Positions 43,857 to 53,971 are shown, numbered from the stretch's first letter. The stretch is DNA of 64,000 bases from Flammeovirgaceae bacterium UBA1842 (GCA_002338655.1 DDIU01000020.1:22195-86194); one strand, 5' to 3'. A program made the numbers and translations. Notes: generated from the sequence alone by a model not told the origin.

Positions 43857-44977
43857 TGAAGACAATTGGATACATCGTACAAAAGGAGTTCAGGCAGATC
43901 TTTAGAAATAAAGCGATGCTTCCGCTCATATTTATCCTGCCTATTATTCAGCTGGTGATCTTGTCTAATGCGGCTACATTTGAGGTTAAAAATATCAAGT
44001 TTTCGTATATTGATAATGATCGTACCCCAACTTCAAGGGCATTAATTGACAAGTTCAGGGCTTCGGATTATTTTAATGTAATTGCAGATTTCCCATCTCA
44101 ATCTGAGGCCAGTTCGGCCATGTTAAAAGGTGAGGTTGATGTGATTTTGGAAATACCACATTATTTTGATCGCGATTTGTTAAAAGAGAAACACGGCAAT
44201 CTATCTGTAACCATCAATGCAATTGATGGCGCAGCTGCTGGAGTTGAGAATGTCTATATCAACCAAATAGTACAGAGCTTTAATAAAAGCATTCAGGTTA
44301 AACTTGTGCAGTCATCAGGGTTAGCCGCCAAACCTGTCAATATTATCACCCTGCCCTCTTTTTGGTACAATGAAACTTTGAATTACAAGACCTTTATGGT
44401 ACCTGGCATATTGGTATTGTTGGTAACAATGATTACCCTTTTCTTATCAGGAATGAACATCGTGCGTGAAAAGGAAATTGGCACTTTAGAGCAAATCAAT
44501 GTGACACCCATTAGAAAAAGCCAGTTTATCATTGGTAAATTATTTCCTTTTTGGGTGTTAGGCCTTGGTTTATTGACCATCGGGCTGATTATCGCCAAAC
44601 TCTTGTTTGATGTGCCCATGGTTGGTAGTATGGTAGTAATGTATTTTTACACTTCCATTTATATTTTGGTAGTGCTGGGCATAGGGTTATTTATTTCAAA
44701 TTTTACAGATACGCAGCAACAGGCCATGTTTATAGCTTGGTTTTTTATGGTAATTTTTATTTTAATGAGCGGGCTGTTTACGCCTATCGAAAGTATGCCA
44801 AAGTGGGCGCAATATATCACCGATTTCAATCCAATAAAATATTTTGTGGAAGTGATGCGGATGGTAATGCTGAAAGGATCAAGCTTAACTGATATTTTGC
44901 CTCAGGTTATCAAAACCCTATTGTTTGCCATTGTTATGAATGGACTGGCGGTTTGGAGCTATAAAAAGACGGGATGA
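43856..44977 (+). CDS. ABC-2 type permease (YbhR-like)
   Basis: The 373-aa protein has the same layout as its upstream partner: an N-terminal helix (about 20-40), an extracytoplasmic domain and five C-terminal helices with NIVREKEIGTLEQINVTPIRK. It is the last gene of the operon. A tRNA gene on the opposite strand begins 11 bp later, so its mature end may stop this transcript. Substrates of YbhFSR-type pumps include cationic drugs and sodium in E. coli, but none can be inferred here. Confidence 0.94.
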   Translation: MKTIGYIVQKEFRQIFRNKAMLPLIFILPIIQLVILSNAATFEVKNIKFSYIDNDRTPTSRALIDKFRASDYFNVIADFPSQSEASSAMLKGEVDVILEIPHYFDRDLLKEKHGNLSVTINAIDGAAAGVENVYINQIVQSFNKSIQVKLVQSSGLAAKPVNIITLPSFWYNETLNYKTFMVPGILVLLVTMITLFLSGMNIVREKEIGTLEQINVTPIRKSQFIIGKLFPFWVLGLGLLTIGLIIAKLLFDVPMVGSMVVMYFYTSIYILVVLGIGLFISNFTDTQQQAMFIAWFFMVIFILMSGLFTPIESMPKWAQYITDFNPIKYFVEVMRMVMLKGSSLTDILPQVIKTLLFAIVMNGLAVWSYKKTG

Positions 44978-44987
44978 GAAAATATAG

Positions 44988-45059
44988 TGGTCTCACCAGG
45001 AATCGAACCTGGATCTAAAGTTTAGGAAACTTCTATTCTATCCGTTGAACTATGAGACC
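44988..45059 (-). tRNA. tRNA-Arg (anticodon CCT)
   Basis: The minus strand folds as a full cloverleaf of 72 nt. The acceptor pair is GGTCTCA/TGAGACC (45059-45053 with 44995-44989) with discriminator A. The D arm is GTTC...GAAT, and the anticodon arm is GAAGT-TTCCTAA-ACTTT with anticodon CCT. The T arm is CCAGG-TTCGATT-CCTGG. No CCA is encoded. It reads AGG codons. Confidence 0.96.
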
Positions 45060-45141
45060 AAATAATTATGGAAGTTGCAAATCTAGTAAACCGCATATCA
45101 TATGACAACGGTTTAGAAAGTTTTATAACTCATTTAAAACA

Positions 45142-46317
45142 TCAGTAGGTTTCATTTTTTAGGTAATTTGGGAAAATAGTTAAGTGCTTCTTCTTCACTT
45201 TTCTATAAATCTTTTCCCTTAGTTCCTCAATATTTAATTTCTCCTCGGCTGATATGAATACTACGTCCTTATCCTTATCCTCAAGTTGTTTGTAATAATC
45301 TTTTATCCCCTCCAACTCCATTTCTGAATCCTCATTTTCAAGCAAAAGATCGAGTTTATTAAAAACGTAAATAGTTGGTTTATCTGCTGCACCAATATCC
45401 TTCAGCGTTTCCCTAACCACTGCTATCTGGTCTTCAAATGCTGGATGGGCCACATCTACTACATGTAATAAAACATCCGCTTCTTTTACTTCTGCAAGAG
45501 TAGATTTAAATGACTCAATTAAGTGATGAGGCAGTTTGCGGATGAAACCCACGGTATCTGACAATAAAAATGGGATTGTATTAAAAACCACCTTCCTCAC
45601 AGTTGCATCTACTGTAGCAAAAAGCTTATTTTCAGCCTTTACCTCACTTTTGGATAGCATGGTCATTATAGTTGACTTGCCAACATTGGTATAGCCTACA
45701 AGAGCTACCCTTACTGTATTGCCTCTCGATTTACGTTGTACGGCATTTTGTTTTTCAATTTTTTCGAGTTTTCCTTTAAGTACAGTTATTTGATTTCGGA
45801 TCATCCTCTTATCGGTCTCAATCTCTTTTTCACCAGCACCACCCCTAGTTCCAGTCCCTCCCCTTTGCCGTTCAAGGTGAGTCCACATATTGGTTAGTCT
45901 GGGCATTAAGTATTGATATCGCGCTAGTTCTACTTGTGTTTTTGCCTGTGCTGTCTGTGCCCTTTGCAAAAAGATATCAAGAATCAACAAACTGCGATCA
46001 TAGATTTTGAGCTTAAGCTCCCGTTCAATATTTCTTAGCTGTGATGGTGTAAGATCATCATCGAAAATGATAACTTCTACTTTATTGCTCTTAACAAAAG
46101 ATCGTATCTCTTCAAGTTTTCCTTTCCCAACAAAGGTTCTTATGTCGGGTTTATCCAATTTTTGCTTAAAATTTCCAATTATTTTTATACCGGCAGTCTC
46201 AGCCAAAAAAGCCAATTCCGATAAATGTTCTTCCACAATATTATCATCTGTCTGTTTTTCGCTGACAGAAATTAATATGGCTTTTTCCTTTTTTACTTTT
46301 GTTTTATGCAGCTTCAT
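45142..46317 (-). CDS. hflX: GTPase HflX
   Basis: HflX is a ribosome-splitting GTPase that rescues stalled or heat-damaged ribosomes. I use the ATG at 46317 (391 aa), since the longer frame starts from a TTG. It has the N-terminal nucleotide-binding domain with TFVGKGKLEEI and VIFDDDLTPSQLRNIE, the Gly-rich linker ERQRGGTGTRGGAGEKEIE, and the G domain with ALVGYTNVGKSTIM (G1), DTVGFIRKLPHHLIESFKSTL (G3 and following) and NKLDLL (G4). The C-terminus is short. Length is typical. Confidence 0.97.
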   Translation of the reverse strand: MKLHKTKVKKEKAILISVSEKQTDDNIVEEHLSELAFLAETAGIKIIGNFKQKLDKPDIRTFVGKGKLEEIRSFVKSNKVEVIIFDDDLTPSQLRNIERELKLKIYDRSLLILDIFLQRAQTAQAKTQVELARYQYLMPRLTNMWTHLERQRGGTGTRGGAGEKEIETDKRMIRNQITVLKGKLEKIEKQNAVQRKSRGNTVRVALVGYTNVGKSTIMTMLSKSEVKAENKLFATVDATVRKVVFNTIPFLLSDTVGFIRKLPHHLIESFKSTLAEVKEADVLLHVVDVAHPAFEDQIAVVRETLKDIGAADKPTIYVFNKLDLLLENEDSEMELEGIKDYYKQLEDKDKDVVFISAEEKLNIEELREKIYRKVKKKHLTIFPNYLKNETY

Positions 46318-46501
46318 TATTAAATACAATTTTTCAGCAGAAATTCACATGTAATATTTTTACCTGCTTCGTACTAAACAGGTTACTTTTCTATACCTTT
46401 GATAATTAAGTGAATATCTAGTTGGTGAATTGTTGCTTTGCAAAGATGTTTGATGTTGAGCACATTCCTAGCCAAATAGAATAAAACTATATGCGGCATT
46501 T

Positions 46502-47608
46502 ATGAATATTGCAATTGTACTAAATACTTCTTGGAACGTTTATAACTTCAGGATGGGTCTTATCAAGGCCTTGCAACACCACAACCATCAAGTAACTGTA
46601 ATAGCACCCCGTGATGAGTATACACAAAAACTCATTGACCAAGGTTGTCATTATCATGAACTGACAATGGATAGCCGTGGTGCCAATGCAATTAAAGACA
46701 TCCAGCTTTTATTCGAATTATCAAGAATTTATAAACGTGTAAAACCTGATGTGGTTCTGCATTATACCATAAAGCCAAATATCTATGGGACAATTGCGGC
46801 TAAATGGAACAACATCCCTGCAGTAAATAATGTCTGTGGATTGGGCACGGTATTCCTAAAGAAAAATTTTATTTCTAAAGTGGCCACTTTGATGTATAAA
46901 TTGGCTTTCAGAACACCAAGGAAAGTATTTTTTCAAAACAGTTATGACAAGAGGCTATTTGTTAAAAATAATATAGTAAAAGAGAACATTGCCGATACCT
47001 TACCGGGCTCTGGTATAGATTTGGAGAAATTTGGCCCTATTGATTATTCCAGAAACAAGCAATTTACTTTCCTCCTTGTTTCCCGTCTAATTCACGACAA
47101 GGGGATACTTGAGTATATTGATGCTATTAAACTTTTGAAGAGTAGGGGCATTGACGCCAAATTTCAAATACTAGGCGCAAAAGACCCGAACCACAAGCGG
47201 GGAATTAAATCCAATATTATTGATCAATGGATAGAAAACAATACCATTGAATATTTGGGAACTTCAGATGATGTACGTGGTTTTATCAATAAAGCAGATT
47301 GCATAGTATTGCCTTCCTATAGAGAGGGGACACCAAAATGCCTATTGGAAGCTGCCAGTTCTGCCAAACCCATAGTAACAACCGATGTACCTGGCTGTAA
47401 AAATGTGGTGCAGCATAATTATAATGGTCTCCTTTGTAAAATGAAGGATGCTGTAGACTTAGCTGACAAAATGAGTATCATGGCATCTTTCGATGATAAT
47501 CAACTAAAAACCATGGGTTTGAATGGCCGAAAGAAAGTTGAAACAGAATTTGACGAAAAGCTGGTAATAGACAAATACCTAAATACAATACAAGAATTAT
47601 TACCTTAA
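46502..47608 (+). CDS. Glycosyltransferase family 4
   Basis: The 368-aa cytoplasmic enzyme has the GT-B fold: an N-terminal acceptor domain starting MNIAIVLNTSWNVYNFRMGL, with VLHYTIKPNIYG near 80-92, and a C-terminal donor domain with LLVSRLIHDKGILEYIDAI and the motif LPSYREGTPKCLLEAASSAKPIVTTDVPGC (about 275-305), whose E-x7-E-like segment contacts the sugar nucleotide. The KPN motif is typical of capsule/O-antigen enzymes that add hexosamine-type residues to lipid-linked glycans. It lies before the polysaccharide export genes but is separated by a terminator-like hairpin. Confidence 0.92.
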   Translation: MNIAIVLNTSWNVYNFRMGLIKALQHHNHQVTVIAPRDEYTQKLIDQGCHYHELTMDSRGANAIKDIQLLFELSRIYKRVKPDVVLHYTIKPNIYGTIAAKWNNIPAVNNVCGLGTVFLKKNFISKVATLMYKLAFRTPRKVFFQNSYDKRLFVKNNIVKENIADTLPGSGIDLEKFGPIDYSRNKQFTFLLVSRLIHDKGILEYIDAIKLLKSRGIDAKFQILGAKDPNHKRGIKSNIIDQWIENNTIEYLGTSDDVRGFINKADCIVLPSYREGTPKCLLEAASSAKPIVTTDVPGCKNVVQHNYNGLLCKMKDAVDLADKMSIMASFDDNQLKTMGLNGRKKVETEFDEKLVIDKYLNTIQELLP

Positions 47609-47650
47609 AAGAATTTCTGCCTAATTTAGCCGTAGTATATTAGTATAAGG

Positions 47651-47690
47651 CTCTTAATTAAAACTGGTTTTGATTAAGAGTTTAATTTTT
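47651..47690 (+). terminator. Hairpin with U-tract between glycosyltransferase and export genes
   Basis: A 14-bp stem with one G-T pair (47651-47664 with 47667-47680) and a minimal TG loop is followed by TTTAATTTTTT. It lies 42 bp after the glycosyltransferase stop and 17 bp before the Wza-like ATG, so it is either a terminator or an attenuator in the leader of the export genes. Confidence 0.75.
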
Positions 47691-47697
47691 TAAAGCT

Positions 47698-48450
47698 ATG
47701 CGAGGACTCCGGCCTTTATTTTTACTTACTACCATCATATGGCTTGCTGCCTGTAGCTCCTACAGACAGAATATCCTTTTTCAAACAGAATCCTCGAACG
47801 CCATTGATCAAGCTCAGCTTACACCTCAATCAAATACCAAAATAGAAATTGGTGATTACCTTGATTTACAGGTCTTTACAAAAAATGGCGAGAAAATAAT
47901 CGACCCTGATTTTGAATTGAGTAATACGAATATTAATGTAGAAAAGCTCAAACCCAAGCTTAAATACCTTGTGAGGAATGATGGTTTTGTAAAAGTGCCT
48001 ATGGTAGGTGAGGTGGAATTAGCTGGCCTTACACTCAAAGAAGGAGAAGACCTTCTACAAAAGAAATACGAGGGGTTTTATCACGATGCCTATGTGAATC
48101 TTGAGTTTTTAAACAAAAGAATAATCCTTCTGGGTGCGCCTGGTGGCAAAGTAATCCCTCTTCTCAATGAGAATACTACATTAGTAGAGGTTATAGCTCA
48201 GGCAGAAGGCATTAATAATTTTGGTAAAGCCAACAATATACGCATATTAAGGGATGATCAGGTTTTTTTGGTGAACCTGTCAACTGTCGAAGGGTATAGA
48301 AAAGGCAATGTAATAATGGAACCCGGTGATGTAGTGTATATTGAACCAGTAAGGCGGCCATTTACGGAATTTATGAAAGACAATGGTGCCGTTATATCCG
48401 TATTTACTAGCGTAGTATCATTGGTAGCAGTCCTGATCAGCATTAAATAA
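47698..48450 (+). CDS. Wza-like polysaccharide export lipoprotein
   Basis: The 250-aa protein has a lipobox LAAC (Cys19 or so, in IIWLAACSSYRQ), a poly_export domain (about 50-135, KIEIGDYLDLQVF...VRNDGFVKVPMVGEVELAGLTLKEGEDLLQKKY) and a SLBB-type domain (about 140-220, RIILLGAPGGKVIPL and EPGDVVYIEP). A C-terminal hydrophobic helix (FMKDNGAVISVFTSVVSLVAVLISIK) may cross the outer membrane. It builds the export channel together with the Wzc-like protein encoded two bases downstream. Confidence 0.93.
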   Translation: MRGLRPLFLLTTIIWLAACSSYRQNILFQTESSNAIDQAQLTPQSNTKIEIGDYLDLQVFTKNGEKIIDPDFELSNTNINVEKLKPKLKYLVRNDGFVKVPMVGEVELAGLTLKEGEDLLQKKYEGFYHDAYVNLEFLNKRIILLGAPGGKVIPLLNENTTLVEVIAQAEGINNFGKANNIRILRDDQVFLVNLSTVEGYRKGNVIMEPGDVVYIEPVRRPFTEFMKDNGAVISVFTSVVSLVAVLISIK

Positions 48451-48452
48451 TT

Positions 48453-50789
48453 TTGGAAAATACAAACAACCCATCTGAATACGAAGGTATTGACCTAGAC
48501 AAAGGCCTTACTGTATTGCGCAAAAGCGTTATTTGGATAGTATTGATATTTTTAATCACTAACCTTAGTGCCTATCTGATCATCAGGTGGACCAAACCCC
48601 TCTATGAATCAAGCTCAGAGCTTAAGTTGGATGTAGAAGCTAATGCTTCAGATTTAGGGCTAACAACATTGGCTGAGAACAAAAACCTTAACATTATATC
48701 GGGAGAGATAGAGCTAATACGATCTAAGCTCTTCTTTAATAAAGTAATTGAAAATTTTGACCTTGATGTATCCTACTATACCATAGGGAATGTACTAAAT
48801 GATGAGAAATATAAATCATCGCCTTTTGTTATCGAATATGACCTGAAAAACAATTCACTTTACGACCGTCCCATAAAAGTGGATATTGTTAATAGTACAA
48901 CATACAAAATTAATTTTTCTGGTAAAGAAGGGGACTTTCAAACATACAGGTTCGGAGAAAAGATCACCAATGAAAACATCGAGCTCATATTGTTTACCAC
49001 GCAATATTTCGACCCTAAAGGAGAGCTTAATCATTTTTTTACCATCAACAGTAATGCACACTTAATAAATTACCTTGAAAGTAACCTCACCGTAATTCCA
49101 CTAAATTTAAATGCCAATACTATTAAAATCACCTTTCAGGATCATAATGCCAATAAAGCACGGGACTTGGTAAATGCTATTGACAGTATCTATTTAAAAT
49201 ATACACAAGACGAAAAAAATCTTGAAAACAATCAAAAGATCAATTGGCTTAATAGTGAATTAAAAAATATCGAGCATCAACTGGAAGGTTTTGAGAACTA
49301 CTTTGAAAATTTCACCATTGAAAACAGGACTAATAATTTAGATGAAGACCTGCAAAAAACAATAGCCTATATCAATGAAATAGATTCACAGCGATATGAG
49401 CTTACCAAACGAATAAATGTTGCTAATCGGCTGTTTGGCCATTTGGAAAAAAATCAAATCGATGAAATTACTAATATCAATCCTAACCTTTTTCCTAAAT
49501 ACATTTCCCAAACCATTATTGAGCTCATTACGCTTATCAATGAGCGTGATAGGTTAAAGCTGTCCTATACAGAATCTACCTTCGCCTTTACAAAAAAAGA
49601 CAATGAAATTGCCAGTACAATATCCAATCTTCGTAATCAGGTGGGTACAATGATCAAAAGCTTTACTTCTGACCTAAAGAACCTTGACAGGCAAAAGAGT
49701 AAACTGCAAAAAAACTTTGTTGAATTACCTGGTAAAAGTACTGAGTTTAATAAAAATCAAAGGTTTTTTAAACTCTATGAGGAATTTTATCTGTCGCTTA
49801 TGCAAAGTAAAGCTGAATTTCAGATAGCGCAAGCTGGTACTACTACTCAATTTAAAATACTATCTACCGCCACATTAAGCAATAAGCCCATTTCACCAGA
49901 TCAGTTGATCATTTATGGAATAGGAATGGTTTCTGGATTAATGTTAAGCTTGTTTTTTGTGGGTATCAGATATTTACTGCATAACAAGATCACTACCCTT
50001 GCAGAGCTAGAGAGACTTACAACTGCTCCTATCCTTGGTCACGTGCCAGAGGAACGCGAAAAATTAGACAGTACTGCTCTTGTAGTGGATAAAAAACCGA
50101 AATCAGCAGTGAGTGAATCGTTGCGGTCAGTGCGCACTAACATTGATTTTATGTTGAGTAAAAATCAGCGTAGAGTCATCTCAGTTACCTCAACGGTAGG
50201 TGGCGAAGGCAAAACCTTTATTGCAGTAAACCTTGGAGCCATAATCGCTATGTCAAATAAGAAAGTAATCATTCTCGATTTAGATATGCGGAAACCAAGG
50301 GTTCATATGTCTATAGGCAATGATAATCCAGGTAAAGGGGTAAGCACCATATTAATCAATAAAAATACAGTCACAGAATGCATTACAAAAACGCATATTG
50401 ATAATCTGGATTACATAAACGCAGGCCCAACACCCCCTAATCCATCCGAATTGCTCCTTAATGGCGAATTTGACCTGCTTCTGAGCAAGCTCAAAGTTGA
50501 TTATGATGTAATTATTCTTGATACGCCACCAGTAGGACTAGTCACGGATGGTATTTTGGCAATGAAAAAGGCCGATTTGGCTCTTTATATTGTTAGGGCT
50601 AATTATTCGCACAGAAACTTTATCAAAACATTAAATAGGCTAATAAACGTTAATCAATTCAAAAATTTAGCCGTGGTGCTCAACGCATTGCCTCTATTGC
50701 GAAGTAATAACTATGGCTACGGTTATGGGTATTATGAAGACAATTCAAAGAGTAAAACTTCCTTGATAAAAAAACTGTTTAAAAGATAG
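48453..50789 (+). CDS. Wzc-like polysaccharide co-polymerase with tyrosine autokinase domain
   Basis: The 778-aa inner-membrane protein has a Wzz domain with TM1 (about 28-48), a long periplasmic coiled-coil part, TM2 (about 487-507) and a C-terminal BY-kinase domain. The kinase has Walker A TVGGEGKTF (about 580), Walker A' VIILDLDMRKPR and Walker B VIILDTPP. The tail has a Tyr cluster (NNYGYGYGYYEDN), the autophosphorylation region. The start is a TTG two bases after the wza-like stop, as no ATG precedes TM1. The PHP phosphatase gene begins in the overlapping TAGTG at its stop. Phosphorylation cycling of this protein controls polymer length and export. Confidence 0.95.
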   Translation: MENTNNPSEYEGIDLDKGLTVLRKSVIWIVLIFLITNLSAYLIIRWTKPLYESSSELKLDVEANASDLGLTTLAENKNLNIISGEIELIRSKLFFNKVIENFDLDVSYYTIGNVLNDEKYKSSPFVIEYDLKNNSLYDRPIKVDIVNSTTYKINFSGKEGDFQTYRFGEKITNENIELILFTTQYFDPKGELNHFFTINSNAHLINYLESNLTVIPLNLNANTIKITFQDHNANKARDLVNAIDSIYLKYTQDEKNLENNQKINWLNSELKNIEHQLEGFENYFENFTIENRTNNLDEDLQKTIAYINEIDSQRYELTKRINVANRLFGHLEKNQIDEITNINPNLFPKYISQTIIELITLINERDRLKLSYTESTFAFTKKDNEIASTISNLRNQVGTMIKSFTSDLKNLDRQKSKLQKNFVELPGKSTEFNKNQRFFKLYEEFYLSLMQSKAEFQIAQAGTTTQFKILSTATLSNKPISPDQLIIYGIGMVSGLMLSLFFVGIRYLLHNKITTLAELERLTTAPILGHVPEEREKLDSTALVVDKKPKSAVSESLRSVRTNIDFMLSKNQRRVISVTSTVGGEGKTFIAVNLGAIIAMSNKKVIILDLDMRKPRVHMSIGNDNPGKGVSTILINKNTVTECITKTHIDNLDYINAGPTPPNPSELLLNGEFDLLLSKLKVDYDVIILDTPPVGLVTDGILAMKKADLALYIVRANYSHRNFIKTLNRLINVNQFKNLAVVLNALPLLRSNNYGYGYGYYEDNSKSKTSLIKKLFKR

Positions 50790-51517
50790 TGTTTGATTTT
50801 TTCAAAAAACAAGCTGTCCCTCCGCCTAACCTGGAAGTTGACATTCATTCCCATCTCATTCCCGGAGTTGATGATGGTGTTCAGAGCTTTCAGAAATCGA
50901 TTGACCTTATTCAAAAGTTCGTAGAGATCGGTCATAAAAAAATTATTACCACCCCGCACATAATGAGTGATTTTTACAAAAACTCTGAAAGTGATTTGAT
51001 GAAAATTTATCAGGAGTTGGTAGTAAAATTGAAAGAGGAAAAGGTTGAGGTTACATTAGAATTAGGTGCAGAGTATTATCTGGATGAATATTTACTTGAG
51101 CGCATTGAAAATCCAGAAGAAAAATTTCTGACTTTTGGAAAGAATTATATGCTCTTCGAGACCTCATTTATGAATGAGCCTTTCTATCTAAAAGATTTTA
51201 TATTCAAGGCTAAGTCAAGGGGTATTAACCCAATACTTGCCCACCCTGAGCGTTATTCATATTTGATAGGCAATGATGAGCTTATTGAAGACTTGGTCAA
51301 CAGAGAGTTGCTTTTGCAGCTTAATATCAACTCCTTGGCCGGTTACTATTCAAAACAGGTAAAGTCATTGGCAGAAAAACTCATTGACAAAAAACTTATT
51401 AGTTTCATAGGTAGTGATTGCCATAATCTAAAACATTTTGAAGTATTGCAGACTGCTCGTTCTACCAAGTATTACCACAAGGTGATGGCGTTACCCTTAA
51501 AAAATTATGAATTATGA
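50789..51517 (+). CDS. PHP-type tyrosine phosphatase (CpsB/YwqE family)
   Basis: This metal-dependent phosphatase of the PHP superfamily dephosphorylates BY-kinases such as the Wzc-like protein just upstream. The 242-aa protein has the N-terminal EVDIHSHLIPGVDDG metal motif, TTPHIMSDF, the Glu of LGAEYYLDEYLL, AHPERYSYL and the final IGSDCHNLKHF, all of which supply His/Asp/Glu ligands. It begins with GTG in a TAGTG overlap with the kinase gene, so the two are translationally coupled. Confidence 0.94.
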   Translation: MFDFFKKQAVPPPNLEVDIHSHLIPGVDDGVQSFQKSIDLIQKFVEIGHKKIITTPHIMSDFYKNSESDLMKIYQELVVKLKEEKVEVTLELGAEYYLDEYLLERIENPEEKFLTFGKNYMLFETSFMNEPFYLKDFIFKAKSRGINPILAHPERYSYLIGNDELIEDLVNRELLLQLNINSLAGYYSKQVKSLAEKLIDKKLISFIGSDCHNLKHFEVLQTARSTKYYHKVMALPLKNYEL

Positions 51518-52485
51518 TTTTGGTCACAGGGGCTAATGGATTATTAGGCAGCTTTACTTGCAAAGCCCTTTTGAAAGAAGGGTTTGACGTACTGGCACTA
51601 GTAAGAAGTGATAGTGATCTAAGCCTTATTAATGGCCTATTGGATAAGCTACAAATTGTGGAAGGGGACATTCTGGACCCAGAGTGTCTTTATGAATCCC
51701 TAAAGAATGTGACTGCTATCGTACACTGTGCAGCAGTGGTGTCATTCCACCAATCAGATAAAGAACTGATGAATACCGTAAATATTCAAGGGACGGCAAA
51801 TATGGTTAACCTGGCCTTGAAACTTAATATTGAGTACTTTTTGCAAATCAGTTCAGTAGCTGCAATAGGGAGGCTGACAGGCAATGGAGAGGTTGACGAG
51901 AATAGTAAATGGCAATATTCTAAATGGAACAGCAATTACGCACAATCCAAACATTTTGCTGAGCTAGAAGTTTGGCGAGGCATGGAAGAAGGACTCAATG
52001 CAGCTATACTTAACCCATCGGTTATACTAGCCCCCGGTGATTGGAAAAGAAGCAGTGGCGCTCTTTTCAAATATGTTTGGGATGAGAATCTGTTCTACCC
52101 AGACGGTAAAATCAATTATGTGGATGTAAGGGATGTTGTACAGGCAATAATTTCGTGCCTAAAAATGAAGCCAACGAAGGAGCGATTTATAGTTAATGGA
52201 GGGATAACCAGTTACAAACAATTATTTAATGCAATAGCTAAAGCTTTTGATAAAAAACCTCCAAAAATAAAATCCAATCCAATTCTATTGAAGATAGGGA
52301 TGCTACTGGATAAAATCAGGTCATTAATTACCGGAAGGCGAACGATTATCACCACTGAGACCGCACTTTTAACACAAAGTGAAATATACTTTAGTAATGC
52401 CAAAATCAAAAAAGAATTAAATCTTACCTTTGTCCCTTTCACAGAAACGATAGGTTGGAATTGTGAAGAATTTCTCAAATTATAG
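51514..52485 (+). CDS. NAD(P)-dependent epimerase/dehydratase (extended SDR)
   Basis: The 323-aa enzyme has the Rossmann motif TGANGLLGS at the N-terminus, a Ser in QISSVAAIG and the catalytic Tyr-x3-Lys in NYAQSKHFAE (about 147-151). The substrate is not evident. Related proteins include dihydroflavonol-reductase-like and nucleotide-sugar enzymes. It overlaps the phosphatase gene by four bases, which places it in the exopolysaccharide operon, so a role in sugar-nucleotide or lipid-carrier metabolism is possible. Confidence 0.9.
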   Translation: MILVTGANGLLGSFTCKALLKEGFDVLALVRSDSDLSLINGLLDKLQIVEGDILDPECLYESLKNVTAIVHCAAVVSFHQSDKELMNTVNIQGTANMVNLALKLNIEYFLQISSVAAIGRLTGNGEVDENSKWQYSKWNSNYAQSKHFAELEVWRGMEEGLNAAILNPSVILAPGDWKRSSGALFKYVWDENLFYPDGKINYVDVRDVVQAIISCLKMKPTKERFIVNGGITSYKQLFNAIAKAFDKKPPKIKSNPILLKIGMLLDKIRSLITGRRTIITTETALLTQSEIYFSNAKIKKELNLTFVPFTETIGWNCEEFLKL

Positions 52486-52564
52486 AATTTGAAAATTTCT
52501 GGTCAATAGTCTATTAATGAAGTTATAATTTCGTTAAATTCATTAAACTTTCTCCCAAAGCAGT

Positions 52565-53971
52565 ATGGCAAAAAACTTCAAGAAAAAAAAGGAAGAAGAT
52601 GAACTAATCAAACGCTTTGAAGATCATGTGAAGAATAAATCCCGTTCTTTTTTCGAACTGGAAAATTTTGAAAACATAATTGCCTACTATCAGGAAAACG
52701 GCAAGTATAATCAAGCACTTACAGCAGCTAATATTGCGGAAGAACAATATCCCTTTTCAATAGAGCTGTTGATTATTAAAGCCCAGATTTTCAGCAACCT
52801 TGAAAAATACGATGAGGCCCTGGAGCTTCTCGATAAAGCGGAATCATTTCAGCCAAATGATGGTGAAATTTACTTGATGAAGGGCTCCATCCTTTCCCTT
52901 TTGGGAAATTATCCAGAGGCCATCGAAAGCTACAAACAAGCCGTGATTTATGCTGAAGAAAAAGACGATGCTTTCTACAGTATGGGCCTTGCTTACCAAA
53001 GTATGGAGAAATATGAGGAAGCCATCAGTGCATATAAGAGTGCAATTGAAAATAACATTTTTCACGATGGTGCCCTCTACGAGCTTGCCTACTGCCTTGA
53101 TGTTTGTGATGAGCTTGAGAGTAGCATTGCATATTATAAGCAGTTTATCGATGCCGATCCTTACTCACAGGCAGCATGGTACAATTTAGGTATTGTTTAT
53201 AATAAACTAGAAAAATACGAAGAGGCAATTTCTGCTTATGAATATGCCATTGCAATAGAGGAGAATTTTTCGTCTGCCTATTTCAATATGGGAAACACCT
53301 ATATGCAACTTGACCAATACAGCAAGGCACTTGATAATTATAAAACCACTATTGATATTGAAGGGCCAAGTGCAGAAGTATATTGCCAAATGGCCACAGC
53401 CTATGAACGTATTGAGCAATATGAATTGGGCCTCAAATATTTTCAGAAAGCAACAAAACTTGACAACCTGTATGATGAGGCATGGTTCGGTGCTGGTCAT
53501 TGTCTCGAAATGCAAGAAAAGTGGTATCAGTCCCTCCATTTTTTCAATAAAGCTTTAAAGCTGGATTATGAAAATCCTTACTACTGGAAAGCGGTAGCCA
53601 AAGCTGAGTTTAACATCGGTAATGTGGTTTCCAGCATTGATGCTTACGAAGAGGCCAGTATGTTAAGCCCTGAAGACAAAGAAATTTGGCTTAATTGGTC
53701 ATTTATTTATTATGACCAAGGCGAATATGGAAAGGCTATTGACCTCATAATCAACGGTTTAGAGGAGTCTCCAGATGAATCTGATTACTTCTACAGAATC
53801 ACTGCTTACCTAATTGCTGACGGTAAATACAAAGAAGCCTTTAATTATTTAGAAAATGCATTAATTTTGGACTTCGAAAATCACACCGTGCTCTTTGAGT
53901 TCTTCCCTCAACTGGAAACTCAAAAAGCGCTTCACAAAATTATTGACCAATTTAGAAAAGAGAATTCCTAA
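52565..53971 (+). CDS. Tetratricopeptide repeat protein
   Basis: The 468-aa cytoplasmic protein consists of about 11-12 TPR units (from about residue 40 to the end), with clear repeats such as DGEIYLMKGSILSLLGNYPEAIESYKQAV and AAWYNLGIVYNKLEKYEEAISAYEYAI. It has no signal peptide and a Lys-rich start (MAKNFKKKKEEDEL). Similar proteins are conserved in this phylum without known function. TPRs act as protein scaffolds. The comA gene starts at its last base. Confidence 0.92.
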   Translation: MAKNFKKKKEEDELIKRFEDHVKNKSRSFFELENFENIIAYYQENGKYNQALTAANIAEEQYPFSIELLIIKAQIFSNLEKYDEALELLDKAESFQPNDGEIYLMKGSILSLLGNYPEAIESYKQAVIYAEEKDDAFYSMGLAYQSMEKYEEAISAYKSAIENNIFHDGALYELAYCLDVCDELESSIAYYKQFIDADPYSQAAWYNLGIVYNKLEKYEEAISAYEYAIAIEENFSSAYFNMGNTYMQLDQYSKALDNYKTTIDIEGPSAEVYCQMATAYERIEQYELGLKYFQKATKLDNLYDEAWFGAGHCLEMQEKWYQSLHFFNKALKLDYENPYYWKAVAKAEFNIGNVVSSIDAYEEASMLSPEDKEIWLNWSFIYYDQGEYGKAIDLIINGLEESPDESDYFYRITAYLIADGKYKEAFNYLENALILDFENHTVLFEFFPQLETQKALHKIIDQFRKENS

